Source: Niveispirillum lacus
Lineage (GTDB): Bacteria; Pseudomonadota; Alphaproteobacteria; Azospirillales; Azospirillaceae
DNA: 64,000 nt
Reading direction: 5' to 3'
Assembly (NCBI RefSeq): GCF_002251795.1
Contig: NZ_NOXU01000026.1
Span: 186,001-250,000, forward strand
Program-made: the position numbers and the translations under genes
The notes under the pieces: generated by a model
Database searches by the model: none
Told to the model about the DNA's origin: nothing
Seen by the model: the letters and a program-made list of their open reading frames with translations, nothing else
In this document: one piece after another, positions 44,089 through 53,618 of the stretch
Position numbering within the stretch: position 1 is the first letter of the stretch
How the letters are laid out: the number at the start of each line of letters is the position of its first letter

Positions 44089-44757
44089 ATGCCCTTGCCT
44101 GTGCCGGGACTCCCGCGCCCCATCCATGCCGTGATTTTTGATATGGACGGGTTGCTGATTGACACCGAACGTCATGTGCGCTCTGCCACCCTGGGGGCGG
44201 CTGCGGCAATCGGCCGGCCGATGGATGATGCGTTTTATGCCGGTATCATTGGTACGCCCTGGCCCGAAACCCTTGCAATGTTGAAGGATTTTTTCGGGGG
44301 ACAGGAAGGGTTCGACCAGTTTCGCGCCCACTTCACCCCCCGGATGGATGCATTACGCCAGGGGGTGGCGATGATGACGGGGGTATTGGAATTGTTGGAT
44401 CGGCTGGAGGCATTGGGTCTGCCTAAGGCCGTGGCGACCTCAACGGGCCGCGAAAAAGCAGATGAACATCTGCGCCATGTCGGTATTCATCACCGCTTCA
44501 CCGCCATTGTCACCCGCGACGATGTCACGCGCGGCAAACCGCATCCTGAGCCCTATCTGACGGCGGCCGGTCTTCTGGAAGTGGATCCGGCGCACTGTCT
44601 GGCGCTGGAGGACAGCCATAACGGCATCCGCTCTGCCCATGAGGCCGGCATGATGGCTATCATGGTGCCTGATCTTCTGCCCGCGACGGATGATATGCGT
44701 CGACTGGCCGTACATGTGGCCACCGATCTGCATGAGGTGCGGTTAATGTTGGGGTAA
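44089..44757 (+). CDS. HAD superfamily (subfamily IA) phosphatase/phosphoglucomutase-like
   Basis: A 222-residue protein. It opens with HAVIFDMDGLLIDTERH, where Asp18 is the nucleophile and Asp20 the general acid. A helical cap domain, motif II VATSTGR, motif III Lys in GKPHPEPYL and motif IV LALEDSHNGIRSAHEAGM follow. This is the beta-phosphoglucomutase/phosphoglycolate-phosphatase group; the substrate is undetermined. It lies 16 bases after the diguanylate cyclase gene, so likely one operon. It converges on fnr. Confidence 0.9.
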   Translation: MPLPVPGLPRPIHAVIFDMDGLLIDTERHVRSATLGAAAAIGRPMDDAFYAGIIGTPWPETLAMLKDFFGGQEGFDQFRAHFTPRMDALRQGVAMMTGVLELLDRLEALGLPKAVATSTGREKADEHLRHVGIHHRFTAIVTRDDVTRGKPHPEPYLTAAGLLEVDPAHCLALEDSHNGIRSAHEAGMMAIMVPDLLPATDDMRRLAVHVATDLHEVRLMLG

Positions 44758-44796
44758 AGGAGGTACCCTGGTGCCCGCAACGGCCAGCGCTTTGTG

Positions 44797-45540
44797 TCAG
44801 GCGCCTTCAGCCAGTTCTTGAAGGATTTCCAGATCATTCAGCCGGACCTTGCCGCCTTCCAGCAGGGAGATAACCCGACTTGTCTTTAGTTGGGTAAAGG
44901 TACGGCTCACGGTTTCCGTTGTCAGGCCAAGATAGTCGGCGATATCTGATCGGCTCATCGGTACATGAACCGGATTCTCGGCGTAGCCCCGCCGTTTGGC
45001 CCGCTCTGACAGCATCAGAAGGAAGGAGGCGATGCGTTCCTTGGCATTCTTGCGGCCCAGCAGCAGCATCTGATCCTGCGCCGCCGCCAGTTCGCTTGAT
45101 GCCATGGCAAAGAGCCGGCGCTGCATCTTGGGATAATCTTCCAGCAACCCCTCCAGCCGACGGCGGGGGAAGCGGCACAGGGTGGCCGGGGTCACCGACT
45201 CGGCAGAATAGGCATAGGTGTCATTGATCGACAGGCCCAGAAAGTCACCGGGCAGCAGAAAGCCCGTAATCTGCCGCCGCCCATCGGGTAGCAGCTTGTA
45301 GAGTTTCATCGTCCCCGCAGTGACATTAAACAGAGTGTCGGCGCCGTCACCTTCTGCGAACAGGGTGTGGCCGGCATCAACTTTCACCGAAACCAAAATG
45401 TCTGCCAGACGCTTCAACTCATCCACTTCCAAGGCAGAGCAGACAGACATGCTGCGCACGGGGCAGGCATTGCAGGGGGCGGAGTCAATACGGGCCGCCA
45501 CGGCGCTTTCGCGCGAGCATGCATGTTCAGCCAACGCCAT
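44797..45540 (-). CDS. fnrN: Fnr/FnrN-type oxygen-sensing transcriptional regulator
   Basis: A 247-residue Crp/Fnr protein. Cys23, Cys26 and Cys34 (CNACPVRSMSVC, spacing C-x2-C-x7-C) plus Cys122 (TLCRF) match the four ligands of the oxygen-labile [4Fe-4S] cluster. The cyclic-nucleotide-like barrel is at about 40-150 and a long dimer helix is at 155-180. The DNA-reading helix TTETVSRTF carries the E-x-x-S-R that recognises TTGAT half sites. It should activate micro-oxic or denitrification genes when oxygen is low. A perfect FNR box lies 195 bases upstream. FnrN, AadR or FixK naming is uncertain, but the cysteines exclude FixK-type Cys-less proteins. Confidence 0.94.
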   Translation of the reverse strand: MALAEHACSRESAVAARIDSAPCNACPVRSMSVCSALEVDELKRLADILVSVKVDAGHTLFAEGDGADTLFNVTAGTMKLYKLLPDGRRQITGFLLPGDFLGLSINDTYAYSAESVTPATLCRFPRRRLEGLLEDYPKMQRRLFAMASSELAAAQDQMLLLGRKNAKERIASFLLMLSERAKRRGYAENPVHVPMSRSDIADYLGLTTETVSRTFTQLKTSRVISLLEGGKVRLNDLEILQELAEGA

Positions 45541-45735
45541 GTGAGTCCCCCGAATTTAAGCACCGCCACTGGTTTTTCACCAGAATGCAGAATGCGCCTG
45601 TTGGAAACGATCTGCAACGCGTAACCGGGCAGGCAGAATGATCCCCGTCATGTCCGCCGGCCAATCGAAGGATTTCATAATGGTTGGCCGATGAACACAT
45701 ATGCGAACGTTTAGGCTCAACCGTCTCATCGTGCC

Positions 45736-45749
45736 TTGATCTAGATCAA
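45736..45749. promoter_or_regulatory. Perfect FNR/ANR box
   Basis: TTGATCTAGATCAA matches TTGAT-N4-ATCAA exactly. It lies between divergent fnrN (start 45540) and the gene at 45863. The distances allow activation of either: a class II start at about 45784 for the plus gene, or about 45701 for fnrN. Confidence 0.85.
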
Positions 45750-45862
45750 AGCGAGAGCGGGGGCTTATGGGGTAACGATGAGGGGCCGCCCTTCCGCCGG
45801 GTGGCACGCTTGTTCAGACAGACAGAGACTTTGCCGTGCCTATCTTGCCGGAACGGGTGACC

Positions 45863-46318
45863 ATGTCCGACCGTTTTACAGTGAAGACGCTGGACCGCCG
45901 TCGCGTCGATCAGGCCTGGCCCCTGGTTCAGACCGGCCGTGCCGCGAATGATCGCGACGCGTGGCGCCACTATGCGAACCAACTTCTGGGCACGGCGGAT
46001 AGTGGTATCCGCACCGTGGAGGGCGAGCACGGCTATCTCCATGGCATCTACGCCTTCAAGGTCCTGCCCAGCCCGCGGCATGCCAAGGTCTTCCAGGTGG
46101 ACATGTTCCTGGCGCTGGATCTCATCGAACCAGAAGCCGCCATCGATGTGTTGCTGGATGATATGGACCAGATGGCGGTGGACCTCGGCTGCAATGCCGT
46201 CCATCTCCATCTGCCACAGCGGGAGGGCATCGGGGCCAGCGTTTCCGTAGCCCTCGCCCGGGCACTGGACCATGGGCATCACCGTGAAGATTTGCGTCTG
46301 TGCCGGCCGCTGGCTTGA
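45863..46318 (+). CDS. Small acyltransferase-like protein of unknown function
   Basis: A 151-residue protein. The pattern FTVKTLDRRRVDQAWPLVQTG at the start, GYLHGIYAFKVLPSPRHAKVFQVDMFLALDL in the middle and a C-terminal helix-strand suggest a GNAT-like fold, but the acetyl-CoA loop (Q/R-x-x-G-x-G/A) is not clear. The Met at 45863 is preferred; an in-frame GTG at 45836 exists. A perfect FNR box lies 113 bases upstream, so it may be oxygen-regulated. Function is unassigned. Confidence 0.7.
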   Translation: MSDRFTVKTLDRRRVDQAWPLVQTGRAANDRDAWRHYANQLLGTADSGIRTVEGEHGYLHGIYAFKVLPSPRHAKVFQVDMFLALDLIEPEAAIDVLLDDMDQMAVDLGCNAVHLHLPQREGIGASVSVALARALDHGHHREDLRLCRPLA

Positions 46319-46489
46319 TGTCTTGTTGACGGCTCGAACCTTGAGTGCCGCAAGCTGGCGGTTTGTGCATGGCGCACCGGCGCCGGGTCGGTCGTAACTT
46401 GTTCGTCGTTCCCATCGCAAGGCTTGTGAATGGCAGGGTGGCCGCCTTGTGGCTTGAGCAAAAGGTGATGGCAGCGGTATTTTCCGGCC

Positions 46490-47743
46490 ATGATCGATAT
46501 TCCCGCCGCGACGGCCCCCGCCATGACCACCGATACCCCGACCCAGGCTCCCAAGCCCGCCTCTTTGCCCGTGATTCGCATTCAGGCGGGCCGGCACAAG
46601 CGGGCGCAACACGGCCATCCCTGGGTCTATTCCAATGAAGTGGACATGGACAAGGCCGCAAAGGCGCTGCCGGCCGGGTCGATTGTGCGTATCACCGATG
46701 CGGGTGGGGCCACCCTGGGCTTGGCCGCGTTCAACCCCCACAGCCTGATCTGTGCGCGTTTTCTGACGCGTGATCCGGCAGAAGCCATCGACACAGCCTT
46801 TTTTGTGCGCCGCATTCGCCGCGCCCTGGAGATCCGCGAACGGCTTTACGATCGGCCCTTCTATCGCTTGATTCATGCCGAAAGCGACGGGTTGCCTGCC
46901 CTGATCATCGACCGGTACGGCGATATCGTGGTGGTGCAGGCCAATAATGTTGCCATGGATCGTCGTTTGCCGATGATCCTGGCCGCTTTGGACGAGGTGC
47001 TGAACCCGTCAGCCATTGTGCTGCGCAATGACAGCACGGCCCGGTCCTATGAAGGGCTGGAGGAAGAGGTCAAGGTGGTGAAGGGCTCTGTCCAGGGTCT
47101 GATCCCACTGGAAGAGAACGGCGCGACATTCTTTGCGGACCTGTCGGAGGGGCAGAAGACCGGTTGGTTCTTCGATCAGCGTGACAACCGCTCCTTCATC
47201 GCCAACCTGTGCCAAGGTCGCAGCGTGGTGGATTTCTATACCTATGCTGGTGGGTTCGGTGTGCTGGCTGCCAAGCGCGGCGCATCGCATGTCACGCTCG
47301 TCGACCGTTCCGCCCTGTCGCTTTCGATCGCCATGAAGGCGGCGGAGGCCAATGGCGTGGCCGACCGGGTGACCACAGAGAAGGGTGACGCCTTCAATCT
47401 GATGGACCAGTGGGTGGCCGAGGGCCGGACGTTCGAGGTGGTGATCGCCGACCCGCCGGCCTTCGTGAAGTCGAAAAAGGATCTGGCTGTGGGAAGCCGC
47501 GCCTATCGCCGCATGACCAAGGCGGCGGCCCGTCTGGTGGCGCCCGGCGGCATGCTGCTGGTAGCCAGTTGTTCCCACAACATGGAACCGCCCTTATTCC
47601 ACACTGAGGTTGCGCGCGGCCTGGGTGAGGCTGGTCGCCAGGGCCGTATCCTGCGCTTTGCCGGTGCCGGCAGCGACCATCCTGTCCATCCGTTGCTGCC
47701 TGAAACGCAATATCTGAAGGCGATGGTCTTTGCCTTGGATTGA
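46490..47743 (+). CDS. rlmI: Class I rRNA methyltransferase, RlmI-like
   Basis: A 417-residue SAM-dependent enzyme of the YccW/RlmI group, which methylates a cytosine at C5 in 23S rRNA. A PUA-like N-terminal domain (HPWVYSNEVD...GSIVRITDAGG) precedes a central region and a Rossmann fold with VVDFYTYAGGFGVLAAKRGASHVTLVD (SAM loop), the acidic motif VTLVD and the catalytic-site-like ADPPAFVKSK. A Ser-Cys-Ser near ASCSHNM is conserved in the family. The start at 46490 lacks a strong ribosome site; Met12 (46523) is possible. It converges on the rhamnosidase with a 3-base gap. Confidence 0.88.
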   Translation: MIDIPAATAPAMTTDTPTQAPKPASLPVIRIQAGRHKRAQHGHPWVYSNEVDMDKAAKALPAGSIVRITDAGGATLGLAAFNPHSLICARFLTRDPAEAIDTAFFVRRIRRALEIRERLYDRPFYRLIHAESDGLPALIIDRYGDIVVVQANNVAMDRRLPMILAALDEVLNPSAIVLRNDSTARSYEGLEEEVKVVKGSVQGLIPLEENGATFFADLSEGQKTGWFFDQRDNRSFIANLCQGRSVVDFYTYAGGFGVLAAKRGASHVTLVDRSALSLSIAMKAAEANGVADRVTTEKGDAFNLMDQWVAEGRTFEVVIADPPAFVKSKKDLAVGSRAYRRMTKAAARLVAPGGMLLVASCSHNMEPPLFHTEVARGLGEAGRQGRILRFAGAGSDHPVHPLLPETQYLKAMVFALD

Positions 47744-47746
47744 GGG

Positions 47747-50700
47747 TCAGGGGGCGGTGGCAGAGCTACCGCTCCCCGCCCTCACGGTGAAGCGGTAGGT
47801 GCCGGACCCGACGGACAACACAATCTGCGTTGCCTTCTGTTCCACCTGCTTGAATTCAGTCTTGTCGGTCAGCGCCAGGCCACTCTCCATTACCCCAGCT
47901 AGATCGCCTGTGGGTAGGTGAACCAGCGCTGTGCTATTCGGGGGAACGTTTACATCCAAGCTGAACAACTGTCCGTGCCGGGACCAGCGGGTCGAGATTA
48001 GCCCAACCACCGAATTATAACTGCCGCCCCCTGCCGCAAGGCGGGTATCTAGCAAGGGGTTGACACGAAAGACCCGAAATCCCGGCTCGACTGGGTCAAT
48101 GCCGGCAATGCGGCGAAAGATGAACCCAACCACAGCGCCCAGCGCATAATGGTTGAAAGAATTCATCGTAATGTCGCCAGTGTCGCCGTTCCAACGCTCC
48201 CACGTTGTGGTCGCCCCCTTGATGACCATATATCCCCATGACGGATATTCTGTGCGCAGCAGCAAATCATAAACGGTTTGGGCAAACCCATTGTCAGCCA
48301 GGACATCAAGGCTGGCCGGTGTACCAAGAAAGCCCGTCGTGAGAAGGTTGCCGCGCCGGACGATGTTTGCCCGTAGCTTCTCGGCAGATGCTTTCTTGAG
48401 ATGGTCGGGTACCAAGTCATGGGCCAGAGCGAGGATGTAGCTCGTTTGGGAATCGTTACCGATGGTCCCGTCGGACTTGATGAAGCTGTCCACAAAGGCG
48501 GCGCGGATATTTCGGCTGAGTGCCTTTAGTTGCTCCGCAGCCTCAACGCGACCTGTGGCCAGAGCCATGTCCGCCAGCGCATCGACCGACCCTTTATACA
48601 TGGCGGTGCCAATCAGGTCCTTTGGCGTGGTCGGGTCGCCAGGACTGACGGCATCCAGGGCAAGCCAATCGCCAAAATCCCAACCATGGCCACGCGCCCA
48701 GATATGACCGTCGCTCTGTGACTGGATGTAGCGGATATAGCGGCTCATCGCCTCCCAGTTCTGGTCAATGACCGCCGTGTCGCCATAGCGCTTCCAGGCT
48801 GTCCATGGCAGCATGACGCCAGCATCAGCCCAGCCGGGCGACGCCTCGTTCGTGCCAACATCCGGCATGGAGTTCGGGGCGATGAAAGCAAACGCACCGC
48901 TGGCATATTGCGCATCCCGGATGTCGGCCATCCAACGGTTGGTGAAGGCACCAACATCCATATTAAACGATGCCGCATCCCAGAACACATTGGCGTCACC
49001 TAACCAGCCCAAACGCTCGTCACGCTGTGGGCAGTCCGTGGGAATGCCCATGAAGTTGGAACGCTGGCTCCAGTAACTATTTTGCCAGAATTGCTGAAGC
49101 AAGGGATTGCCAATCACCAACCGGCCGGTTTCTGGAAGGTGCGAGTGCACGACCACGCCTGTAACAGCCGCCTTCGCCAGCGGCTGACGGAGGCCCGAGA
49201 CCTCAACATAGCGGAACCCATGATAGGTGAAGTACGGTTCCCAGGTTTCCCCTTTTGGATCACCCTTCAGGATGTAGACATCGGTGCTGTTGGCGGCACG
49301 CAGATTTGCCTGATCGACGCTGCCGTCGGGTTTCAGCGTTTCAGCAAATTTCAGTGTCACCGTTTGTCCACGCGGTCCCTTGACGTGGATACGTACCCAG
49401 CCGGCAAAATTTTGCCCAAAATCAACGACATAATTTTCGTTGACCGCTTTTACGCTGCGGGCGGAGAGGGTCTTGATGCGGCGGATTGGCGGGCTGTCTG
49501 CACCAATAAGATTGGCCAAGCCTGACTCGGGCGGCAGGATCGCGGCCGGCGACCAGCCCGCCCCTTCCGTGAATGTGGCCATGTCCCAACCGGGCTGCTC
49601 CAGACGCGCGTCATAATGCTCGCCATTATAAATCTCAGAGGCGGTGATAGGGGCCAGGCTGATCTTCCAATGGCTGTCGGTTTGGATAGTCTCGACATGA
49701 CCATCTGTGTAGGTGACCTCCAATTGCGCGATAAAGCGCAATGGCGGCTCACCAAAGGCGAATCGGCCCAAGGGGGCGGTATAGCTTCCATACCAACCAT
49801 CCCCGACGATTGCGCCAATGGCATTGGCACCGTTAACAACTTGAGTCGTGACATCATAGGCGCGGTAACGGATGCGCTTACGAAAATCCATGCTTTCTGG
49901 GGAAATGACGTCATCGCCAACGCGCCTTCCATTCAAAAAGACCACACACGCCCCCAGGGCAGTCGTAAAAAGTCGCGCCGACCGGATGGTGCCGGATGTC
50001 TTGAACGTGCGCCGTAACAGATAGGCACCAGCCCCCGGAAGTGACTGTTTGCGGTGTTCAATTCTGCTGACCAGAGGCCAACCGTTTGCATTAAAACTGA
50101 CCTCGTTCCAGTGGTCGGGCGTGTCGCCACTGATCCGGGCAGTAAGGGCATTAAAGCGCTCGATTCGTCCGTCAGCATAGGTGATCCGAAGCAGGAATGC
50201 ACATTCAGGGAACCCAGAGGACGGAACCGCAACACGAAGCGCCAGCATATGGGGACCTGCATCCAACGGCAGGCTGCTCTCCACAACACCCTGTTTGCCA
50301 AAAGATGTTGGCGGCCAGGGTGGCAGGTTGACCGGCGCGCCGTCAACAAACAGGCTATAGCTGGTGCCAGCGGCACTCAAGATTGACAGAGTTGCCGCAC
50401 TATCAAGTGAGAATGCCAGCCGGATCTGTGCCGTAGGCACTGTCAACTTCTGCGGCGAGGTAACCCACAATACGCCCGCTTCACGGTCACCGCGTTGGGT
50501 GGCGCTCTCAACGGCCAGCCATTGGGCTGTCCAATCGTCCGGTGATAACAGGCCCATTTCCCAAAATGCAGGCTCGCTTATCGCTGTTCGGCCATGGGAA
50601 TCCCAGATCTGCACACGCCACCATACACGCTGGCGTGCGTGCAGTTTCTGTCCATTGACTTGAATATCGAACGACCGATCATTGTCATTGCGCCCACTGT

Positions 50701-50974
50701 CCCAGATATCCGCCCGGCCCGCCAACAGCCCATCCCGGGTGGAGCAAGCGGTGACCCGCCAGGCGGTTTGCAATGTGTTTTGGGCGTCAGACTGAATCTG
50801 CCATGCCAGCCGAACCGCCTGATCATGCACAGTAGTTGGGTTTTCCATTTGATTGGTGCGGAGATTTCCGACTGCCAGAGCTGGCCGCAGGGGGCTCTCC
50901 TGTGCGACCGATGGTGCTGCGAGCAACAGACCGGTGCCGACCAGGGTTTGGCGGCGGGACAGACGTAAGGGCAT
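47747..50974 (-). CDS. Alpha-L-rhamnosidase, GH78, Tat-exported
   Basis: A 1075-residue glycoside hydrolase that releases terminal rhamnose from plant flavonoid glycosides or polysaccharides. The N-terminus has a twin-arginine signal (LSRRQTLVGTGLLLAAPSVA). Beta-sandwich domains (about 40-560) precede the (alpha/alpha)6 barrel with PTDCPQRDERLGWLGDANVF near 648, the catalytic-acid region, and a Glu in TTTWERWNGDTGD near 926 as candidate base. A C-terminal beta domain ends the protein. The ATG at 50974 follows GGGAGG at ideal spacing. It stands alone; no transporter or rhamnose catabolic genes are in the window. Confidence 0.95.
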   Translation of the reverse strand: MPLRLSRRQTLVGTGLLLAAPSVAQESPLRPALAVGNLRTNQMENPTTVHDQAVRLAWQIQSDAQNTLQTAWRVTACSTRDGLLAGRADIWDSGRNDNDRSFDIQVNGQKLHARQRVWWRVQIWDSHGRTAISEPAFWEMGLLSPDDWTAQWLAVESATQRGDREAGVLWVTSPQKLTVPTAQIRLAFSLDSAATLSILSAAGTSYSLFVDGAPVNLPPWPPTSFGKQGVVESSLPLDAGPHMLALRVAVPSSGFPECAFLLRITYADGRIERFNALTARISGDTPDHWNEVSFNANGWPLVSRIEHRKQSLPGAGAYLLRRTFKTSGTIRSARLFTTALGACVVFLNGRRVGDDVISPESMDFRKRIRYRAYDVTTQVVNGANAIGAIVGDGWYGSYTAPLGRFAFGEPPLRFIAQLEVTYTDGHVETIQTDSHWKISLAPITASEIYNGEHYDARLEQPGWDMATFTEGAGWSPAAILPPESGLANLIGADSPPIRRIKTLSARSVKAVNENYVVDFGQNFAGWVRIHVKGPRGQTVTLKFAETLKPDGSVDQANLRAANSTDVYILKGDPKGETWEPYFTYHGFRYVEVSGLRQPLAKAAVTGVVVHSHLPETGRLVIGNPLLQQFWQNSYWSQRSNFMGIPTDCPQRDERLGWLGDANVFWDAASFNMDVGAFTNRWMADIRDAQYASGAFAFIAPNSMPDVGTNEASPGWADAGVMLPWTAWKRYGDTAVIDQNWEAMSRYIRYIQSQSDGHIWARGHGWDFGDWLALDAVSPGDPTTPKDLIGTAMYKGSVDALADMALATGRVEAAEQLKALSRNIRAAFVDSFIKSDGTIGNDSQTSYILALAHDLVPDHLKKASAEKLRANIVRRGNLLTTGFLGTPASLDVLADNGFAQTVYDLLLRTEYPSWGYMVIKGATTTWERWNGDTGDITMNSFNHYALGAVVGFIFRRIAGIDPVEPGFRVFRVNPLLDTRLAAGGGSYNSVVGLISTRWSRHGQLFSLDVNVPPNSTALVHLPTGDLAGVMESGLALTDKTEFKQVEQKATQIVLSVGSGTYRFTVRAGSGSSATAP

Positions 50975-51264
50975 CAAGGCCTCCCTAATTTATTATATGT
51001 ATGATTAATGTGTGGGCCTCAGTGAAGGCAATTATGCGTTACACGAGGTGAAAAATTTGGAATAAAAATACACGTTTATAGATTACAAGCAAACTCTAAT
51101 AATAATATTAAATTGATGGTATGATTTCTTGGCTTATATTTATAATAAATCAACGTGTGCCGATTATAGAATTCAATAAAATGCATTTAAACTATTGTAG
51201 TCATTTGCGATGCGATGGTCATGTCAGTCATCGCTGCGCTGCCTATTGCACTAATATGAAGATA
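50975..51264. other. AT-rich spacer upstream of the rhamnosidase
   Basis: About 290 bases, strikingly AT-rich at 51040-51190, with no gene. It presumably carries the rhamnosidase promoter. The low GC contrasts with the flanks and could mark an insertion junction. Confidence 0.4.
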
Positions 51265-51540
51265 TCAGACCGAAGCTGCCACCGCCCTCAACCGTACGCC
51301 TTCACCGCCGTCAGCCCCTGCCCCCACCGGTTCCACCCCCTGGGCGGCAAGGGTTTGCAGGATCAGGATTAGGCTGGCGCGGTGCGGTTCGTGGCGGCCG
51401 CTTTCGAAATCGCGCACCGTGCTGCGCGACAGTCCCGATGCCTGGGCCAGCTCTTCCTGACTCCAGTCCAGAAGCCCGCGTGCGGCCCGGCATTGGGCTG
51501 GCGAAAGGCTGGGCAGTGGGGCCGAAACTGTGTGTGGCAT
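51265..51540 (-). CDS. XRE-family helix-turn-helix protein
   Basis: A 91-residue DNA-binding protein. The helix-turn-helix LLDWSQEELAQASGLSRSTVRDFESGRHEP is of the Xre/Cro type, and a short C-terminal tail follows. The ATG at 51540 is chosen; a TTG at 51564 would extend it without a ribosome site. It is divergent from the KefB-like antiporter (106 bases apart), which may be its target, and downstream lies the rhamnosidase promoter region. Confidence 0.9.
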   Translation of the reverse strand: MPHTVSAPLPSLSPAQCRAARGLLDWSQEELAQASGLSRSTVRDFESGRHEPHRASLILILQTLAAQGVEPVGAGADGGEGVRLRAVAASV

Positions 51541-51646
51541 GGGTTGCAATTCCGGGTTTTTCAACCATATTGGCCGATATTGAATGAAATGGTTGAGAGG
51601 TCAAGACCCGTCCGGGACATTGGCCCGGATGAAAGGCAGGCTTCCC

Positions 51647-53443
51647 ATGCATGACGTGCCCTTGATCACCATGCTTGTCGCGGCCCTGGCACTGGCCTTC
51701 ATTTTCGGGGCCATTGCGCAGAAGCTGAAAATCTCGCCCTTGGTCGGCTATCTGCTAGCCGGTGTCATGATCGGTCCGGCCACGCCCGGCTATGTCGGTG
51801 ATATGGAGTTGGCGCCGCAGTTGGCGGAGATCGGCGTCATCCTGCTGATGTTCGGGGTGGGTTTGCATTTCTCCGTCAAGGACCTGATGTCGGTGAAGGC
51901 CATTGCCATTCCCGGCGCCATCGGTCAGATCGGGCTGGCCACTCTGATGGGCATGGGTCTGTCCTGGGCCCTGGGATGGAGCATCGGTGCGGGTCTGGTC
52001 TTCGGGCTAGCGCTGTCAGTGGCGTCCACAGTCGTGCTGCTGCGCGCCTTGCAGGAGCGGCGGCTGGTGGACAGCACGCGCGGGCGCATTGCCATCGGCT
52101 GGCTGATTGTAGAGGACCTGGCCATGGTGCTGGCCCTGGTCCTGCTGCCAGCCCTGGCCGGCTTCCTGGGTGACAAGGCGGGTGCCGACGGGGCCGCATC
52201 GGCGGCGGTTGCCACGTCAGGGGCCGATCTCCTGGCCGTCATCGCTGTGACGCTGGGCAAGGTGGCCGCCTTCATGGCCCTGATGCTGCTGGTCGGCAAG
52301 CGGGTGATCCCGTGGGTCCTGCATGAGGTCGCACATAGCGGCTCGCGTGAACTGTTCCGCCTGGCCGTACTGGCCCTGGCTCTGGGCGTGGCCTATGGGG
52401 CGGCGACGCTGTTCGGTGTGTCCTTTGCGCTGGGTGCCTTTTTCGCCGGCATGGTGTTGGCGGGGTCACCCCTGTCGCACCGGGCGGCGGAGGAGTCGTT
52501 GCCCCTGCGCGATGCGTTCGCGGTGCTGTTCTTCGTATCAGTGGGCATGATGTTCGATCCTGCCATCCTGATCGAACGGCCGCTGCCGGTGCTGGCGACC
52601 GTGCTGATCATTGTGCTGGGTAAGTCGCTGGCCGCCTATCTGATTGTACTGGCCTTCGGCCATCCGCGCAGCACGGCCCTGACCATTTCCGCGTCCCTGG
52701 CCCAGATCGGTGAGTTTTCATTCATCCTGGCGGCCCTCGGCGTCAATCTGGGGCTGTTGCCGCAGGAAGGGCAGGACCTGGTCCTGGTGGGGGCCATCCT
52801 GTCGATCCTGTTGAACCCCGTGATGTTCAGCCTGATCGACAGGTTCGGCCATCGGCTGGAACCGGGCGGGACGGACGCTGCTGCGGTTGCGGTTCCGGCA
52901 GAGCCCACGCGGGAGCCGGTTACCCCCACCAGCCTCAGCGATCACGCCATCATCATCGGGCATGGCCGGGTCGGCAGCCTGATTTCGGCACAGTTGAAGC
53001 AGGAGGGTGTGCCCTTTCTGGTGGTGGAGGATCATCAGGAGCGGGTGGACAGCCTGCGCGCCGCGGGGGTGGAGGTGGTGGTAGGCAATGCTGTGCTGCC
53101 CGATGTGCTGTCCGCGCTGAACCTGCCGGCGGCGCGCCTGATGTTCATCGCCATTCCCAATGCGTTCGAAGCGGGGCAGATCATTCGTCAGACCCGGATT
53201 GCCAGTCCCGGCCTGCCCATCATCGCCCGCGCCCATGCCGATGGCGAGGTCGCCCACCTGACCCAGAGTGGGGCCAGCACGGTGGTGATGGGTGAGCGCG
53301 AAACCGCGCGCGGCATGATCGCGCAAGGTTTGGCGGTTCGGCCGCCCCCGCCGGTGGCAAAGCCAGCAACGGCTGTGGATGAGCGGCAGCCGATGTCCCA
53401 CCAAGAGAATCCACCTGAGCAACCGTTCCCTTATCCTGCCTGA
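51647..53443 (+). CDS. CPA2 family cation:proton antiporter, KefB/YbaL-like
   Basis: A 598-residue inner-membrane protein. About 11-12 hydrophobic helices (about 5-410) include VGYLLAGVMIGP and LIVEDLAMVLALVLLPALA, signature stretches of the CPA2 antiporters. A cytoplasmic RCK/TrkA-N Rossmann domain begins at IIIGHGRVGSLIS, and a Pro-rich tail ends the protein. Such systems exchange K+ or Na+ for H+ and protect during electrophile stress or pH change. The ATG at 51647 is preferred over extensions to 51584. Glutathione gating cannot be inferred. Confidence 0.93.
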   Translation: MHDVPLITMLVAALALAFIFGAIAQKLKISPLVGYLLAGVMIGPATPGYVGDMELAPQLAEIGVILLMFGVGLHFSVKDLMSVKAIAIPGAIGQIGLATLMGMGLSWALGWSIGAGLVFGLALSVASTVVLLRALQERRLVDSTRGRIAIGWLIVEDLAMVLALVLLPALAGFLGDKAGADGAASAAVATSGADLLAVIAVTLGKVAAFMALMLLVGKRVIPWVLHEVAHSGSRELFRLAVLALALGVAYGAATLFGVSFALGAFFAGMVLAGSPLSHRAAEESLPLRDAFAVLFFVSVGMMFDPAILIERPLPVLATVLIIVLGKSLAAYLIVLAFGHPRSTALTISASLAQIGEFSFILAALGVNLGLLPQEGQDLVLVGAILSILLNPVMFSLIDRFGHRLEPGGTDAAAVAVPAEPTREPVTPTSLSDHAIIIGHGRVGSLISAQLKQEGVPFLVVEDHQERVDSLRAAGVEVVVGNAVLPDVLSALNLPAARLMFIAIPNAFEAGQIIRQTRIASPGLPIIARAHADGEVAHLTQSGASTVVMGERETARGMIAQGLAVRPPPPVAKPATAVDERQPMSHQENPPEQPFPYPA

Positions 53444-53618
53444 AACCGGGTCTTTCGCGGTCCGTCCAATGGCGCGACGACCACAGGTAGCGGTCATGAC
53501 CCAGAATCGGCAGGCCGCCCTTGGAACGCATTTGCCACCTGCCCCCATGTTGCGTAGCATTTGATTGAAATGCCGGGAGCGTGGCAGGGCACGGGACGGC
53601 GGGCGATCTGGGCGGCCC

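Noticed and set aside
45802-45816. Sigma-54 promoter upstream of the gene at 45863
   Set aside because: TGGCACG is a perfect -24, but the -12 reads TTCAG and lacks the essential GC.
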